A stretch of DNA of 19,484 bases from the NCBI GenBank assembly GCA_037130015.1, contig JBAXTU010000015.1:1-19484 (forward strand). The letters are read 5' to 3'. The stretch's first letter is position 1, and each line of letters begins with the position of its first letter. Shown piece by piece: positions 1-6,869 of the stretch. The notes under the pieces were generated by a model. It worked only from the letters and a program-made list of their open reading frames with translations, did not search any database and was not told where the DNA came from. The stretch is from JBAXTU01 sp037130015. GTDB lineage: Bacteria > Patescibacteriota > Patescibacteriia > 2-01-FULL-39-33. The position numbers were made by a program, and so were the translations under genes.

Positions 1-863
1 GAAGAATATTCTTTAACAATTTCTTCATCCAGTGCGTTATTAACAAAATCTTTAATATATTTAGAATGTTGGGCTATATTATCTGCTACATCATTAACAA
101 TATATGAATTTACGGTAAATTCATAATATTTTTTAATATAAATCAAATATAACAGAGGCTCAGATATAGAATTAAATGCGCTAGAAATGGTATCTATTTG
201 CTTTTTAAAATCATTATTAAATCCTTCTAAAGTTTTATTTTTTTGTTTAAGTTCTTTAATAAGATTATTTTTTTGATTATCAATATCAGTATCAAGTTGT
301 TCTTTATCAAGATAGGTTATTGAATTTTTTTTTTCATCAAATATTTTTTTCCAATTTCCATCAATAAAAATCAGTGGTCTTATTTTTCCGCCAAATTTTT
401 CCGCTAATTGGTTCATATGAAAAATTTCTAGAGATTCCAAAATTGTTCCAAAACCACCAGACGGAAGAACAACGCAGATATCACAAAATTCAATCAGGGC
501 TTTTTTTCTATCACTAATATCTTTTGCTGGGGGCAGATTCGTTTTTGAGGATCTTTTTAGCTCTTTATCAAAAGTAGCCATTGGAACACCAATATTCCAG
601 TATTTATTTTTATTTTTGTCTTTTTCAATCGCTATATCTGCTCCACAACTTAAAGCTTCCATGGTGCCAACATATCCGCCATGGATAATGCCATAACCAT
701 TTTCAATAATTAATTCGGCGGTATTTTTTGCTAATTCATATTCTTGAGTTTCTTTATCGAGAAATGTTTTCCCAAAACAAGCAACATAGCTAATGTCGCC
801 AGCTTCCTTTTTATAGTCAAGGAACGACTTTTCTAAATCGTTAAACTCATTATTTTTCTTCAT
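1..863 (-). CDS. LOG/SLOG-family Rossmann protein with C-terminal extension (partial)
   Basis: I translated this frame by hand; it starts at ATG 863-861 and stays open for 287 codons to the left window edge, so its C-terminus is missing. The N-terminal part resembles LOG-type (lysine-decarboxylase-like) proteins, which in characterised members release free bases from nucleoside monophosphates. Visible motifs are GGYVGTMEA at residues 62-70, DRKKAL at 118-123 and PSGGFGTILE at 134-143. The last corresponds to the family's PGGxGTxxE, with the first Gly-preceding Pro kept and a Ser inserted. LOG proteins usually end near residue 190. Here a Lys/Asn/Gln-rich, probably coiled-coil stretch (about 185-225) and a further helical-looking region follow, so this is an extended variant. 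The start overlaps the end of the upstream carbamoyltransferase gene by 14 bp, implying translational coupling. The enzymatic role is inferred only, and a SLOG nucleotide-sensor function is equally possible. Confidence 0.75.
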   Translation of the reverse strand, partial: MKKNNEFNDLEKSFLDYKKEAGDISYVACFGKTFLDKETQEYELAKNTAELIIENGYGIIHGGYVGTMEALSCGADIAIEKDKNKNKYWNIGVPMATFDKELKRSSKTNLPPAKDISDRKKALIEFCDICVVLPSGGFGTILESLEIFHMNQLAEKFGGKIRPLIFIDGNWKKIFDEKKNSITYLDKEQLDTDIDNQKNNLIKELKQKNKTLEGFNNDFKKQIDTISSAFNSISEPLLYLIYIKKYYEFTVNSYIVNDVADNIAQHSKYIKDFVNNALDEEIVKEYS

Positions 864-3291
864 AGCTATTTTTTTCCTTTTTTAGCAAAAATATAATAAA
901 ATCGGGATAAAAATTGGTTCCTAATATATCGCTTTCAAAAACATTGACTATTTTCAATCCGTTTTTTCTAAACAGGGATGTGTAATATTCTAATGGTCTG
1001 TGATAGTCAGTAAAATCTAGCCCATTTTCATGAACAATTTTTTTGTGCTTAATTTCTTTGTCATACTTTATTTCTCCTTTCGGCAAGACTCTGTGTGTAA
1101 TTATGCTTTCTTTCATATAATCAAAGCATGGATGGCAAAAACTTACCAAAACAAAACCATCGTCCTTTGCTAATTTTTTGAGATTTTTCAAAAACTGATC
1201 GTGTTCGTTTTTTTTAGTGATACATAGCCAAAGATTAGATAGCACAAGGTCAAATCTATTTTCTAGTTTATGTAAATCGCGGTATAACTCTTTTTTTGTC
1301 AAAAAAACCGGTTTCTTAAATTTTGTTTTTGCCTCTTTAATCATTTCGTCTGAATTGTTATGAGCAAAAACATCATAACTATTTTTTGATAAAATATTCG
1401 CATATTCTCCCCATTCGCAATTATAATCAAATACTTTCGAGCCAGCTGGCAGATATTTTTTTACAATTTTTAATACTTTTTGATCCAAAACCTTATTTTT
1501 TGCGTTTTGTATTTTATTGGTTTTTGAAGCAATTTCCGACCATTTGTTTTCTATCGCTTCTAAACTTTTTTCTCTGCTGGTAAGTGTGGGATTTTTTTCA
1601 ATAAAATAATCTCCTACAAAAAGATAATCAATCCCAGTTCGCAAAAATAAATTTATTGCATCACGAGGTGTTTCAACTATTGATTCATTGTCATTTAGCG
1701 AAGTATTTATCACTATTGGCACGCTTGTTATTTTCTCAAACTCACTAATCAATTTATGATAGCGAGGATTATCTTTTTTGTTTACGGTCTGCAGTCTTGC
1801 ACTTCCGTCTTTGTGCGTTATTGAGGGCACTTTTTCAGAATGTTTTACTTGAGCATTGATAATCATATAGGGTGCCTTGAAATTAATATCAAACCACTCA
1901 TTTGTTTTTTCTTCCAAAACGCTAGGCGCAAAAGGGCGGAATTCTTCTCTATGTTTTACTTTGGCGTTTAGAATATCTTTCATTTTTTTATCTATCGGAT
2001 TCGCAACAATGCTGCGATTACCTAATGCCCTGGGACCCATTTCCGATCTTCCTTGAAACCAGCCAATGATGTTATTCTCCGCAATTTTTTCTGCAGCCAA
2101 TTTCGCAAGATTGTCGAACTTCATTTTTTCATATTTGATCGGTTCATCCACGTACTGCAAAGCATTCAGAATATCTTCTTCAGAATATTCCTTGCCTTGA
2201 TACACCGATATTGATTCCCTCAATATTTTCTCCTTGTCATATTCTGCGACCCCATAATAAGCATTGCCAAGACATTGTCCGCTGTCTCCTGCAGCTGGTT
2301 GAATGAAAATATTTTTAATTTCAGTATTATCAATTATAGCTCTATTTGATACAGCGTTTAGCCCTACACCGCCTGCTACGCAAAGATTTTTTATTCCAGT
2401 CTTTTTTACCAGATAATCAACCTTAAATATCAAAGCACGATCAAGCTCTCGCTGGATAAGATAGGCGATATCCTCGATGTCTTCAGTAATTTTTTCATCA
2501 GGTTTTCTGGCTTTGATTTTTATTCCTTGCATAGTTAACCACTTCTCAACTGCTAATGAAGTTTTTTCACGATTACGGTTTACATCAGGGATTAAACATT
2601 TCACCTGTCCATTCGGCAAAAGATCAAATATTTTTACATCTTTATATTTATTTCTTTTTTGTCCATAAGCTGACAATCCCATCAATTTTCCCGCAAATTT
2701 GTAGCCATAAAAACCACAGAAATAAGTAAAATATCTATAAACTCCACCAAATCCATTTTCCTCTGCTTCAATATCATCCCTTTCTAATAATTTAATCTTG
2801 TTTCCGTCACCAACAAAATAGCTATTATGCTCAATTTTGTTTTTAAAATAATTTTTTGCGTTTGTTGTGTCATTTTCTAATTTATTGGTTAAAACATTTC
2901 CGTCGCCGTCTATTACCACAATAATTGCTTTTTCAAATCCAGAGGGATAATAAGCGGAGTAGGCATGTGAGAGATGATGATCGCAGACAGCTATTTTATT
3001 TTTTGAAACTCCAAGGCCATTTTCTGCTAATTGTTTTTGGACTTCCAAAATGCTTGGCACTGTATCTAGACAACGACTGGCAACAAATAAATCTATGTCC
3101 TCCAGATTTAGTCCATTGTTTTTCAATAGATAATCAATACTTTGTTTAAATCCATCTGAATACTGCTGACGACTAAGCCTTTCTTCATTTATCAACATTT
3201 TTACTTTTCCATTTACAATTAAACAAGCGCCACCATTATCGAGAGGTAGGTTATAGCTAGTTTTTTCTAAATTAAATCCGATAATTTTCAT
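850..3291 (-). CDS. NodU/CmcH-type carbamoyltransferase fused to a SAM methyltransferase domain
   Basis: This 813-residue protein has two parts. Residues 1 to about 590 match the NodU/CmcH/TobZ O-carbamoyltransferase family, which moves a carbamoyl group from carbamoyl phosphate through a carbamoyl-adenylate. The metal-site motif HHLSHAYSAYY is at 105-115 (H105 and H109 spaced as in TobZ), followed by VIDGDG. Further on are AGGVGLNAVSN, IQPAAGDSGQCLGNAYYG, GRSEMGPRALGNRSI and NTSLNDNESIVETPRDA, all family hallmarks. Residues about 619-813 look like a class I methyltransferase. The usual glycine-rich motif I is degenerate (VFDYNCEWGEYA), while DLVLSNLWLCI and a C-terminal HRPLEYYTSLFRKNGLKIV segment fit the fold. 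Family members are usually about 550-600 residues, so this is a fusion. The gene is first in a two-gene module with the LOG-like gene. The target (sugar, nucleoside or DNA base) is unknown. Confidence 0.88.
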   Translation of the reverse strand: MKIIGFNLEKTSYNLPLDNGGACLIVNGKVKMLINEERLSRQQYSDGFKQSIDYLLKNNGLNLEDIDLFVASRCLDTVPSILEVQKQLAENGLGVSKNKIAVCDHHLSHAYSAYYPSGFEKAIIVVIDGDGNVLTNKLENDTTNAKNYFKNKIEHNSYFVGDGNKIKLLERDDIEAEENGFGGVYRYFTYFCGFYGYKFAGKLMGLSAYGQKRNKYKDVKIFDLLPNGQVKCLIPDVNRNREKTSLAVEKWLTMQGIKIKARKPDEKITEDIEDIAYLIQRELDRALIFKVDYLVKKTGIKNLCVAGGVGLNAVSNRAIIDNTEIKNIFIQPAAGDSGQCLGNAYYGVAEYDKEKILRESISVYQGKEYSEEDILNALQYVDEPIKYEKMKFDNLAKLAAEKIAENNIIGWFQGRSEMGPRALGNRSIVANPIDKKMKDILNAKVKHREEFRPFAPSVLEEKTNEWFDINFKAPYMIINAQVKHSEKVPSITHKDGSARLQTVNKKDNPRYHKLISEFEKITSVPIVINTSLNDNESIVETPRDAINLFLRTGIDYLFVGDYFIEKNPTLTSREKSLEAIENKWSEIASKTNKIQNAKNKVLDQKVLKIVKKYLPAGSKVFDYNCEWGEYANILSKNSYDVFAHNNSDEMIKEAKTKFKKPVFLTKKELYRDLHKLENRFDLVLSNLWLCITKKNEHDQFLKNLKKLAKDDGFVLVSFCHPCFDYMKESIITHRVLPKGEIKYDKEIKHKKIVHENGLDFTDYHRPLEYYTSLFRKNGLKIVNVFESDILGTNFYPDFIIFLLKKEKNSYEEK

Positions 3292-3318
3292 ACTTTATAA
3301 CTTTTTATATATAAATCG

Positions 3319-3365
3319 TTTTCGTAGCGGAGCGGAGAAAACACCTTATTCCCCTCTATAAATTA
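3319..3365 (-). repeat. Leader repeat upstream of the carbamoyltransferase gene (copy C)
   Basis: This segment lies just upstream of the start at 3291 and is repeated upstream of the next module's gene at 5742-5800. The two copies share an identical 15-base core on the plus strand (AGCGGAGAAAACACC, 3328-3342 here) followed by an A/T-rich part with CCCCTCT and TAA/TTAA runs. GTTTTC at 3319 and GAAAAC at 3336 could pair into a small hairpin. It may be a shared promoter or leader element; no strong -10/-35 pair can be defined. Confidence 0.6.
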
Positions 3366-3397
3366 ATAAAAAAACAAAATTGAATTCTTTTTAAGAG

Positions 3398-3418
3398 TTT
3401 CCCGTCTTTTACGGGAAA
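3398..3418. repeat. Perfect 8-bp hairpin near the end of module C
   Basis: TTTCCCGT (3398-3405) and ACGGGAAA (3411-3418) are exact inverted repeats around a 5-base loop. The hairpin ends 25 bases inside the module's terminal GTTAG box at 3443. Module A carries different hairpins at matching distances (24 and 25 bases) from its two GTTAG boxes, so position is conserved although sequence is not. No T-tract follows in either direction, so it does not look like an intrinsic terminator. Confidence 0.6.
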
Positions 3419-3436
3419 AAGAAAAACATATATTTC

Positions 3437-3534
3437 AGCTAACGTTTCAGTATATGCGATGTTTTGCGGAGTGAAACGGAGCAAAATATGGGAGAGCGAA
3501 GTGCAACGAGCGAACCGCATATACTGTGTTAGGC
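3437..3534. other. attC-like recombination site (junction of modules C and B)
   Basis: The left box AGCTAAC (3437-3443) and right box GTTAGGC (3528-3534) flank an 11-bp perfect inverted repeat: CAGTATATGCG at 3448-3458 and CGCATATACTG at 3516-3526. GTTT separates box and arm on the left and a single T on the right, giving an asymmetric internal bulge. The 57-base interior holds a smaller imperfect stem (ATGTTTTGC with GCAAAATAT). Integron attC sites have this plan: RYYYAAC and GTTRRRY boxes bounding an imperfect palindrome of roughly 60-140 bp. GTTAGGC fits GTTRRRY exactly; AGCTAAC has one mismatch to RYYYAAC. A second site of the same design lies at 5869-5971. Function as an attC is inferred from structure and context. 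Confidence 0.65.
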
Positions 3535-3626
3535 GAGCCGAACGGAGCGATAGCGGAGTGAGAGTGCAACGTGCCTTGCGTATTTTTGAAAAATTTATCC
3601 ATATTATTCCGTTTTTGGTGGGCTTT
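3528..3626 (+). repeat. Terminal inverted repeat, left end of module B
   Basis: Starting at the GTTAGGCGA box, this end shares with the opposite end of the module (5875 back to 5821, minus strand) the box itself, a 16-base block TATTTTTGAAAAATTT (3581-3596) and a 16-base block GTTTTTGGTGGGCTTT (3611-3626), in the same order. This copy has about 45 extra bases (3535-3580) made of degenerate AGCGGAG-type repeats between the box and the first block. Weaker similarity continues inward through a GATTTTTTT run and a G-rich stretch. Confidence 0.75.
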
Positions 3627-3649
3627 TTATTATTGTGTTTGATTTTTTT

Positions 3650-3699
3650 GTTTTGAAAAATGGAAGAGGGGCTTGGGGGTGAATTCCATTTTTCAAAAC
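3650..3699. repeat. 16-bp perfect inverted repeat just 3' of the module B gene
   Basis: Bases 3650-3665 (GTTTTGAAAAATGGAA) and 3684-3699 pair perfectly around an 18-base G-rich loop, four bases after the stop codon of the minus-strand gene ending at 3703. On the transcribed strand the stem is followed by C and a run of A, not T, so it is not a canonical intrinsic terminator. It could still protect or end the mRNA. Confidence 0.6.
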
Positions 3700-3702
3700 T
3701 CC

Positions 3703-5688
3703 TTATTGTATTTCTTGTATCCCAAGATTTTTAAGATAATTAAATATATTATCATAGAACTTGATGTTTCTTGTTTTATCACTTACATCACCAGGGGGAA
3801 CAAAAATGACCATACCTTGTCTAGCTCTTGTTAAAAGCACTCTGTATGCATTAAGTAAATAGTTTTTTTGAATATCTTGATTAATATTTTGCCATTTTGT
3901 GCCTTTAAATTTTCTAAAGTTCCATTCATTATTATCTATATATAAGTCCGAATCCCAACAAACACAAGTCCAGTCTAGTTCTAATCCTTGAATATCAAAC
4001 TCAGTGGCAACTTCTTCTAGAAAAAAAGAGGACCTCACATCGTTTTTATCATTTAAAAACCATATTGGTGGTTCAATACTACTACCAATGTTTATACCGA
4101 ACGGTCTTAACCTGTGACCTCCTGAAGATGCAACCATTCCAATCCTTTCACTTCCTCTGGCCATATCCTTTAGCCATTTTTTTGCCTTTTCTAAATTCCT
4201 TGTAATAGCAATTGGATAATGAATAGATAGGTCATTTAAATATATATCCTTTGCTAATTCAGTTTCATGCTCAAGAATTGCATGTACAAAATCAGATAGT
4301 TGCTCTGACCTAAAAGAACGAACCGATACAGCTAAATGTAAATCTTGTTTAGCAATCGCATTATCACATACCCATGTTTGCAATTCCTCATTTTTTAAAT
4401 AATTTGAGTTTTTAATTATCAGATTTGAATAATAGATGTCCCAATCTAAAAACTTATTTTTTAAAGAATTAATCCATTCTTCTAAACCAGCTTCGCCTGT
4501 ATTTATTTCCTGGCCACCTCCTATTAAACAAATGATAGTGCACCAATCCTTATGTCTATTCATTACTTCAATTAAAAATTCCGGTTCTGACATATTAAAA
4601 TCTTCAACCCCTTTTTTCCTTTTCATGAAAGAGCTTGCTTGTTTATGTGTCCATGCTCTTTGCGCCTCATCAAATACAACCACCTTTTCCGTGGGGGCTT
4701 CATTTGTAATAAGTGCATCATCCCTAAAGTGGTGAATATTCTGAATAAAAGCATTGGCTTTTATTGCTGCTTCTTTTTTACTTATATTCCCACCATTATT
4801 TTTTACTGTTTGAACCTCGTCTCTGGTCAATGCTTCTCTAAGTACATCAACTAGCGGTCCATTACCTGATAAAAATACAGCATGTTCATTTTTATCGATA
4901 TTCATTCTTTGATTTGCAATATTTAAGCCTGCTAAAGTTTTACCTGCGCCAGGGACACCGGTTACAAAACAAATTGATTTTTTATTGTGAGTTTTTGAAA
5001 AATCAATTATTTCATCAATACAATTTGATGTTTTAGATAAATTAATTGCGCCACCGTCTGAACGTGATATTTCTTTTACATCATGTCCTTTGTATAGCGC
5101 TTGCGCAGCTTCAATAATGGTAGGTGTTGGCTTATATATTGAGCTTTCCCATTTTTGTGGATCAATAGTCTGATTTCCTTTTTCTAAAAAACAACCTTGA
5201 ATGACTTCATATAGGTTATGTTTGTTTGCGAATAATGGGTAATATAGTAAGTCTTGATACTTACCAATAGTATTGTGAACGCTTTCGGCTTCGGTAGATA
5301 TTATGATTGGAAATAATTTTGCGTGATGACTACCCTCATGAAAATTTTTAAGATCTAAACAATAATCAACCACTTGATCTACTGTGTGTTTTTCATAATT
5401 TTCATCACCTACTTTAAATTCAAGAACAAAAATCAGATCATCAATTATAATTATGTTATCAACACGCTTTCCCATTCTGGGTATGGCAAATTCAAAAAAC
5501 ACATATCCATTTATGTTATTTGGCAAGGTTTTTTTTAAAATTTCTATCTGCCTTATCCATGCATTCCTTTGTGCATTTTCTAATGCGTGGCTATGGTTTT
5601 TTGTCAGCTCTCCTAAAATTAAAGAATTATCTTCTCTAAGAAAACCAAGTATTGAATTGCCATAGTAAGATCTGTTCATTAATTTCAT
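3703..5688 (-). CDS. PD-(D/E)XK nuclease-like and DUF2075-type P-loop ATPase fusion
   Basis: This 661-residue protein joins two modules. The N-terminal part has a PD-(D/E)XK nuclease pattern: RVDNIII (D77), VLEFKVG (E90-x-K92) and QVVDY (Q105, Y109), the last matching the QxxxY motif of RecB-like nucleases. The C-terminal part is a superfamily 1-like ATPase of DUF2075 type. It has Walker A GVPGAGKT at 244-251, Walker B VVVFDEAQRAW from 336, a motif III-like GGGQEINTGEAGLEEW, and a late RVLLTRARQGMVIFVP motif VI with the arginine finger. Such nuclease-helicase fusions occur among prokaryotic defence genes, and its place as a single-gene module beside a restriction-modification module supports a defence role, but that is inference. 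M1 is taken as the start; M4 is an alternative. No Shine-Dalgarno is visible. Confidence 0.82.
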   Translation of the reverse strand: MKLMNRSYYGNSILGFLREDNSLILGELTKNHSHALENAQRNAWIRQIEILKKTLPNNINGYVFFEFAIPRMGKRVDNIIIIDDLIFVLEFKVGDENYEKHTVDQVVDYCLDLKNFHEGSHHAKLFPIIISTEAESVHNTIGKYQDLLYYPLFANKHNLYEVIQGCFLEKGNQTIDPQKWESSIYKPTPTIIEAAQALYKGHDVKEISRSDGGAINLSKTSNCIDEIIDFSKTHNKKSICFVTGVPGAGKTLAGLNIANQRMNIDKNEHAVFLSGNGPLVDVLREALTRDEVQTVKNNGGNISKKEAAIKANAFIQNIHHFRDDALITNEAPTEKVVVFDEAQRAWTHKQASSFMKRKKGVEDFNMSEPEFLIEVMNRHKDWCTIICLIGGGQEINTGEAGLEEWINSLKNKFLDWDIYYSNLIIKNSNYLKNEELQTWVCDNAIAKQDLHLAVSVRSFRSEQLSDFVHAILEHETELAKDIYLNDLSIHYPIAITRNLEKAKKWLKDMARGSERIGMVASSGGHRLRPFGINIGSSIEPPIWFLNDKNDVRSSFFLEEVATEFDIQGLELDWTCVCWDSDLYIDNNEWNFRKFKGTKWQNINQDIQKNYLLNAYRVLLTRARQGMVIFVPPGDVSDKTRNIKFYDNIFNYLKNLGIQEIQ

Positions 5689-5741
5689 AATTACATCATT
5701 GTATATAAATAATAGTAGTTTTCTTCATAAAAATTAAATTC

Positions 5742-5800
5742 TTTTTCGGAGCGATAGCGGAGAAAACACCATATTACCCCCCCCTCTTTAAAATTAAAAA
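5742..5800 (-). repeat. Leader repeat upstream of the module B gene (copy B)
   Basis: Second copy of the leader element at 3319-3365. The shared core AGCGGAGAAAACACC is at 5756-5770 on the plus strand, followed by an ATATTA segment, a run of eight C, TCT and an AAATTAAAAAA-type stretch that aligns with the other copy after small gaps. Its position 5' of the coding region in two unrelated modules suggests a reusable expression or module-boundary element rather than part of either gene. Confidence 0.6.
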
Positions 5801-5820
5801 AATCAAATTCCTTATTTCTT

Positions 5821-5875
5821 AAAGCCCACCAAAAACATTTCAATTAACAAATTTTTCAAAAATATGTCGCCTAAC
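5821..5875 (-). repeat. Terminal inverted repeat, right end of module B
   Basis: Read on the minus strand from 5875, this end runs GTTAGGCGA, then TATTTTTGAAAAATTT (5864-5849), then GTTTTTGGTGGGCTTT (5836-5821). The same three blocks in the same order form the left end (3528-3626), so the nuclease-ATPase gene sits inside a pair of long, imperfect inverted repeats. These sequences are not shared with module A. Confidence 0.75.
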
Positions 5876-5971
5876 GTTTCGGCATCATCTGAAGTTTGCC
5901 GTAGCGTAGCGGAACAAAATATGGGTGAAGGCTTTTGTATAAAAGCCGTAACCAGATATGCCGTGTTAGCT
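5869..5971. other. attC-like recombination site (junction of modules B and A)
   Basis: The left box GCCTAAC (5869-5875) fits RYYYAAC exactly; the right box GTTAGCT (5965-5971) has one mismatch to GTTRRRY. Inside them, CGGCATCATCTG (5880-5891) pairs with CAGATATGCCG (5953-5963), leaving one unpaired base in the left arm, like the extrahelical bases of attC sites. Spacers are GTTT on the left and T on the right, exactly as at 3437-3534. The interior carries a 7-bp hairpin, GGCTTTT/AAAAGCC with a 4-base loop (5930-5947). It shares a block with the other site (CGGAACAAAATATGGG here, CGGAGCAAAATATGGG there). The two are therefore members of one site family. Confidence 0.68.
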
Positions 5972-6034
5972 GATGTATGGCTTTTTTTAATCGCGATAGC
6001 GATTTGCTATAATTTAATTATAAAAGTTTTGATT
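5965..6034 (+). repeat. Terminal inverted repeat, left end of module A
   Basis: From the GTTAGCTGA box this 70-base end matches the inverted right end (7616 back to 7542): TATGGCTTTTTTT (13 bases identical), then a hairpin (AATCGC/GCGATT, 5989-6004), then a 30-base block at 6005-6034 differing at one position. The inner part overlaps the last codons of the methyltransferase gene, so its C-terminal Q-S-K-L-L residues are encoded by the repeat. The right end carries a different stem at the same place, so the hairpin is conserved in structure more than in sequence. Confidence 0.85.
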
Positions 6035-6869
6035 GAATTGATGACCCTCCATTTCTGTATTTTCCAGTATTCCCATTATCGTCCTTTCTTTCTTTAAATG
6101 TTTTTTCTACAACATGTTTAGACATTTCTTCATCTACTATTTTTTTGTAATTCAAATAATTTTTTAGTCTATTTTCAGCATCTTTTACATATTCTTTTGA
6201 AATATCTATACCAATATAATTTGATCCTAACAATTTTGCAGCTAAACAAGTTGTTCCACTACCAGCATACGGATCCAAGATCACTCCTTTTTTGTCGTCT
6301 AAAATAGAATAAATTATTCTTGCTGGCAAAACCAGCGGAAACGGAGCGGGGTGTCCATTTTTTCTTTCAGGCGGAAATCGCCAAATTGAAGTTAATAATG
6401 CGTGCTTAGATTTTAATTCTTTACCAATTTTATTATCGTCTATCGGTTTATACAGCCAATATATCCTTTCGTCAATTTGCCAAAAACGCCACCCTCTAAT
6501 ATTTGCAGCAATCATCCTATCCCAAATTATTTCTTGTCTTATGGCCCACTTTGTTTTTTTTAACCATTCAATCGGATGAAACATTCTTCCTCTTGCCCAT
6601 CTTGTTTTGTGGTTATAGAAAAATGAGCCACCGGGTTTTGTGACTCTAAATATTTCATCTAATACCTTAATCTGTTCCTCTTGATATACTTCCTCTGGCA
6701 CATTGTCATTGGCGATATTATATTTAACATTTTTTACTAACCATCCCTTACTTTTTTCGCCCTTATTATATGGCGGTGATGTAATTCCCAGGTCGATAAA
6801 ATTATCGTCAATTTTTTTTAAAGTCTCAAGAGCATCACCTTGTATTATTTTGTTTATATATTTTTTCAT
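6018..6869 (-). CDS. Beta-type DNA methyltransferase (N4-cytosine or N6-adenine) of a restriction-modification pair
   Basis: This 283-residue protein carries the catalytic motif IV TSPPYN at 30-35 near its N-terminus and the SAM-binding motif DPYAGSGTT at 199-207 near its C-terminus, the order of beta-class amino-methyltransferases. SPPY is most often seen in N4-cytosine enzymes, but some adenine enzymes share it. The segment ERIYWLYKP and the C-terminal YIGIDISKEYVKDAENRL are also typical. Its ATG overlaps the stop of the upstream putative endonuclease gene (TAATG at 6871-6867), so the two are translationally coupled. The last five codons lie in the module's terminal inverted repeat. The recognition sequence cannot be read from the protein. 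Confident as a DNA methyltransferase, less so for the modified base. Confidence 0.9.
   Translation of the reverse strand: MKKYINKIIQGDALETLKKIDDNFIDLGITSPPYNKGEKSKGWLVKNVKYNIANDNVPEEVYQEEQIKVLDEIFRVTKPGGSFFYNHKTRWARGRMFHPIEWLKKTKWAIRQEIIWDRMIAANIRGWRFWQIDERIYWLYKPIDDNKIGKELKSKHALLTSIWRFPPERKNGHPAPFPLVLPARIIYSILDDKKGVILDPYAGSGTTCLAAKLLGSNYIGIDISKEYVKDAENRLKNYLNYKKIVDEEMSKHVVEKTFKERKDDNGNTGKYRNGGSSIQSKLL

Noticed and set aside
3459..3656. Possible 65-codon plus-strand gene across the attC-like site
   Set aside because: It is built from the palindrome and AGCGGAG-type repeats, has no recognisable protein features, and runs through the module boundary; best explained as repeat DNA.
3650..3699. 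Intrinsic terminator for the nuclease-ATPase gene
   Set aside because: The stem is perfect but the transcribed strand has A, not T, after it, so it is recorded only as an inverted repeat.
5864..6097. Possible 77-codon plus-strand gene across the second attC-like site
   Set aside because: It overlaps the recombination site, the terminal repeat and the methyltransferase 3' end, with no protein-like pattern.
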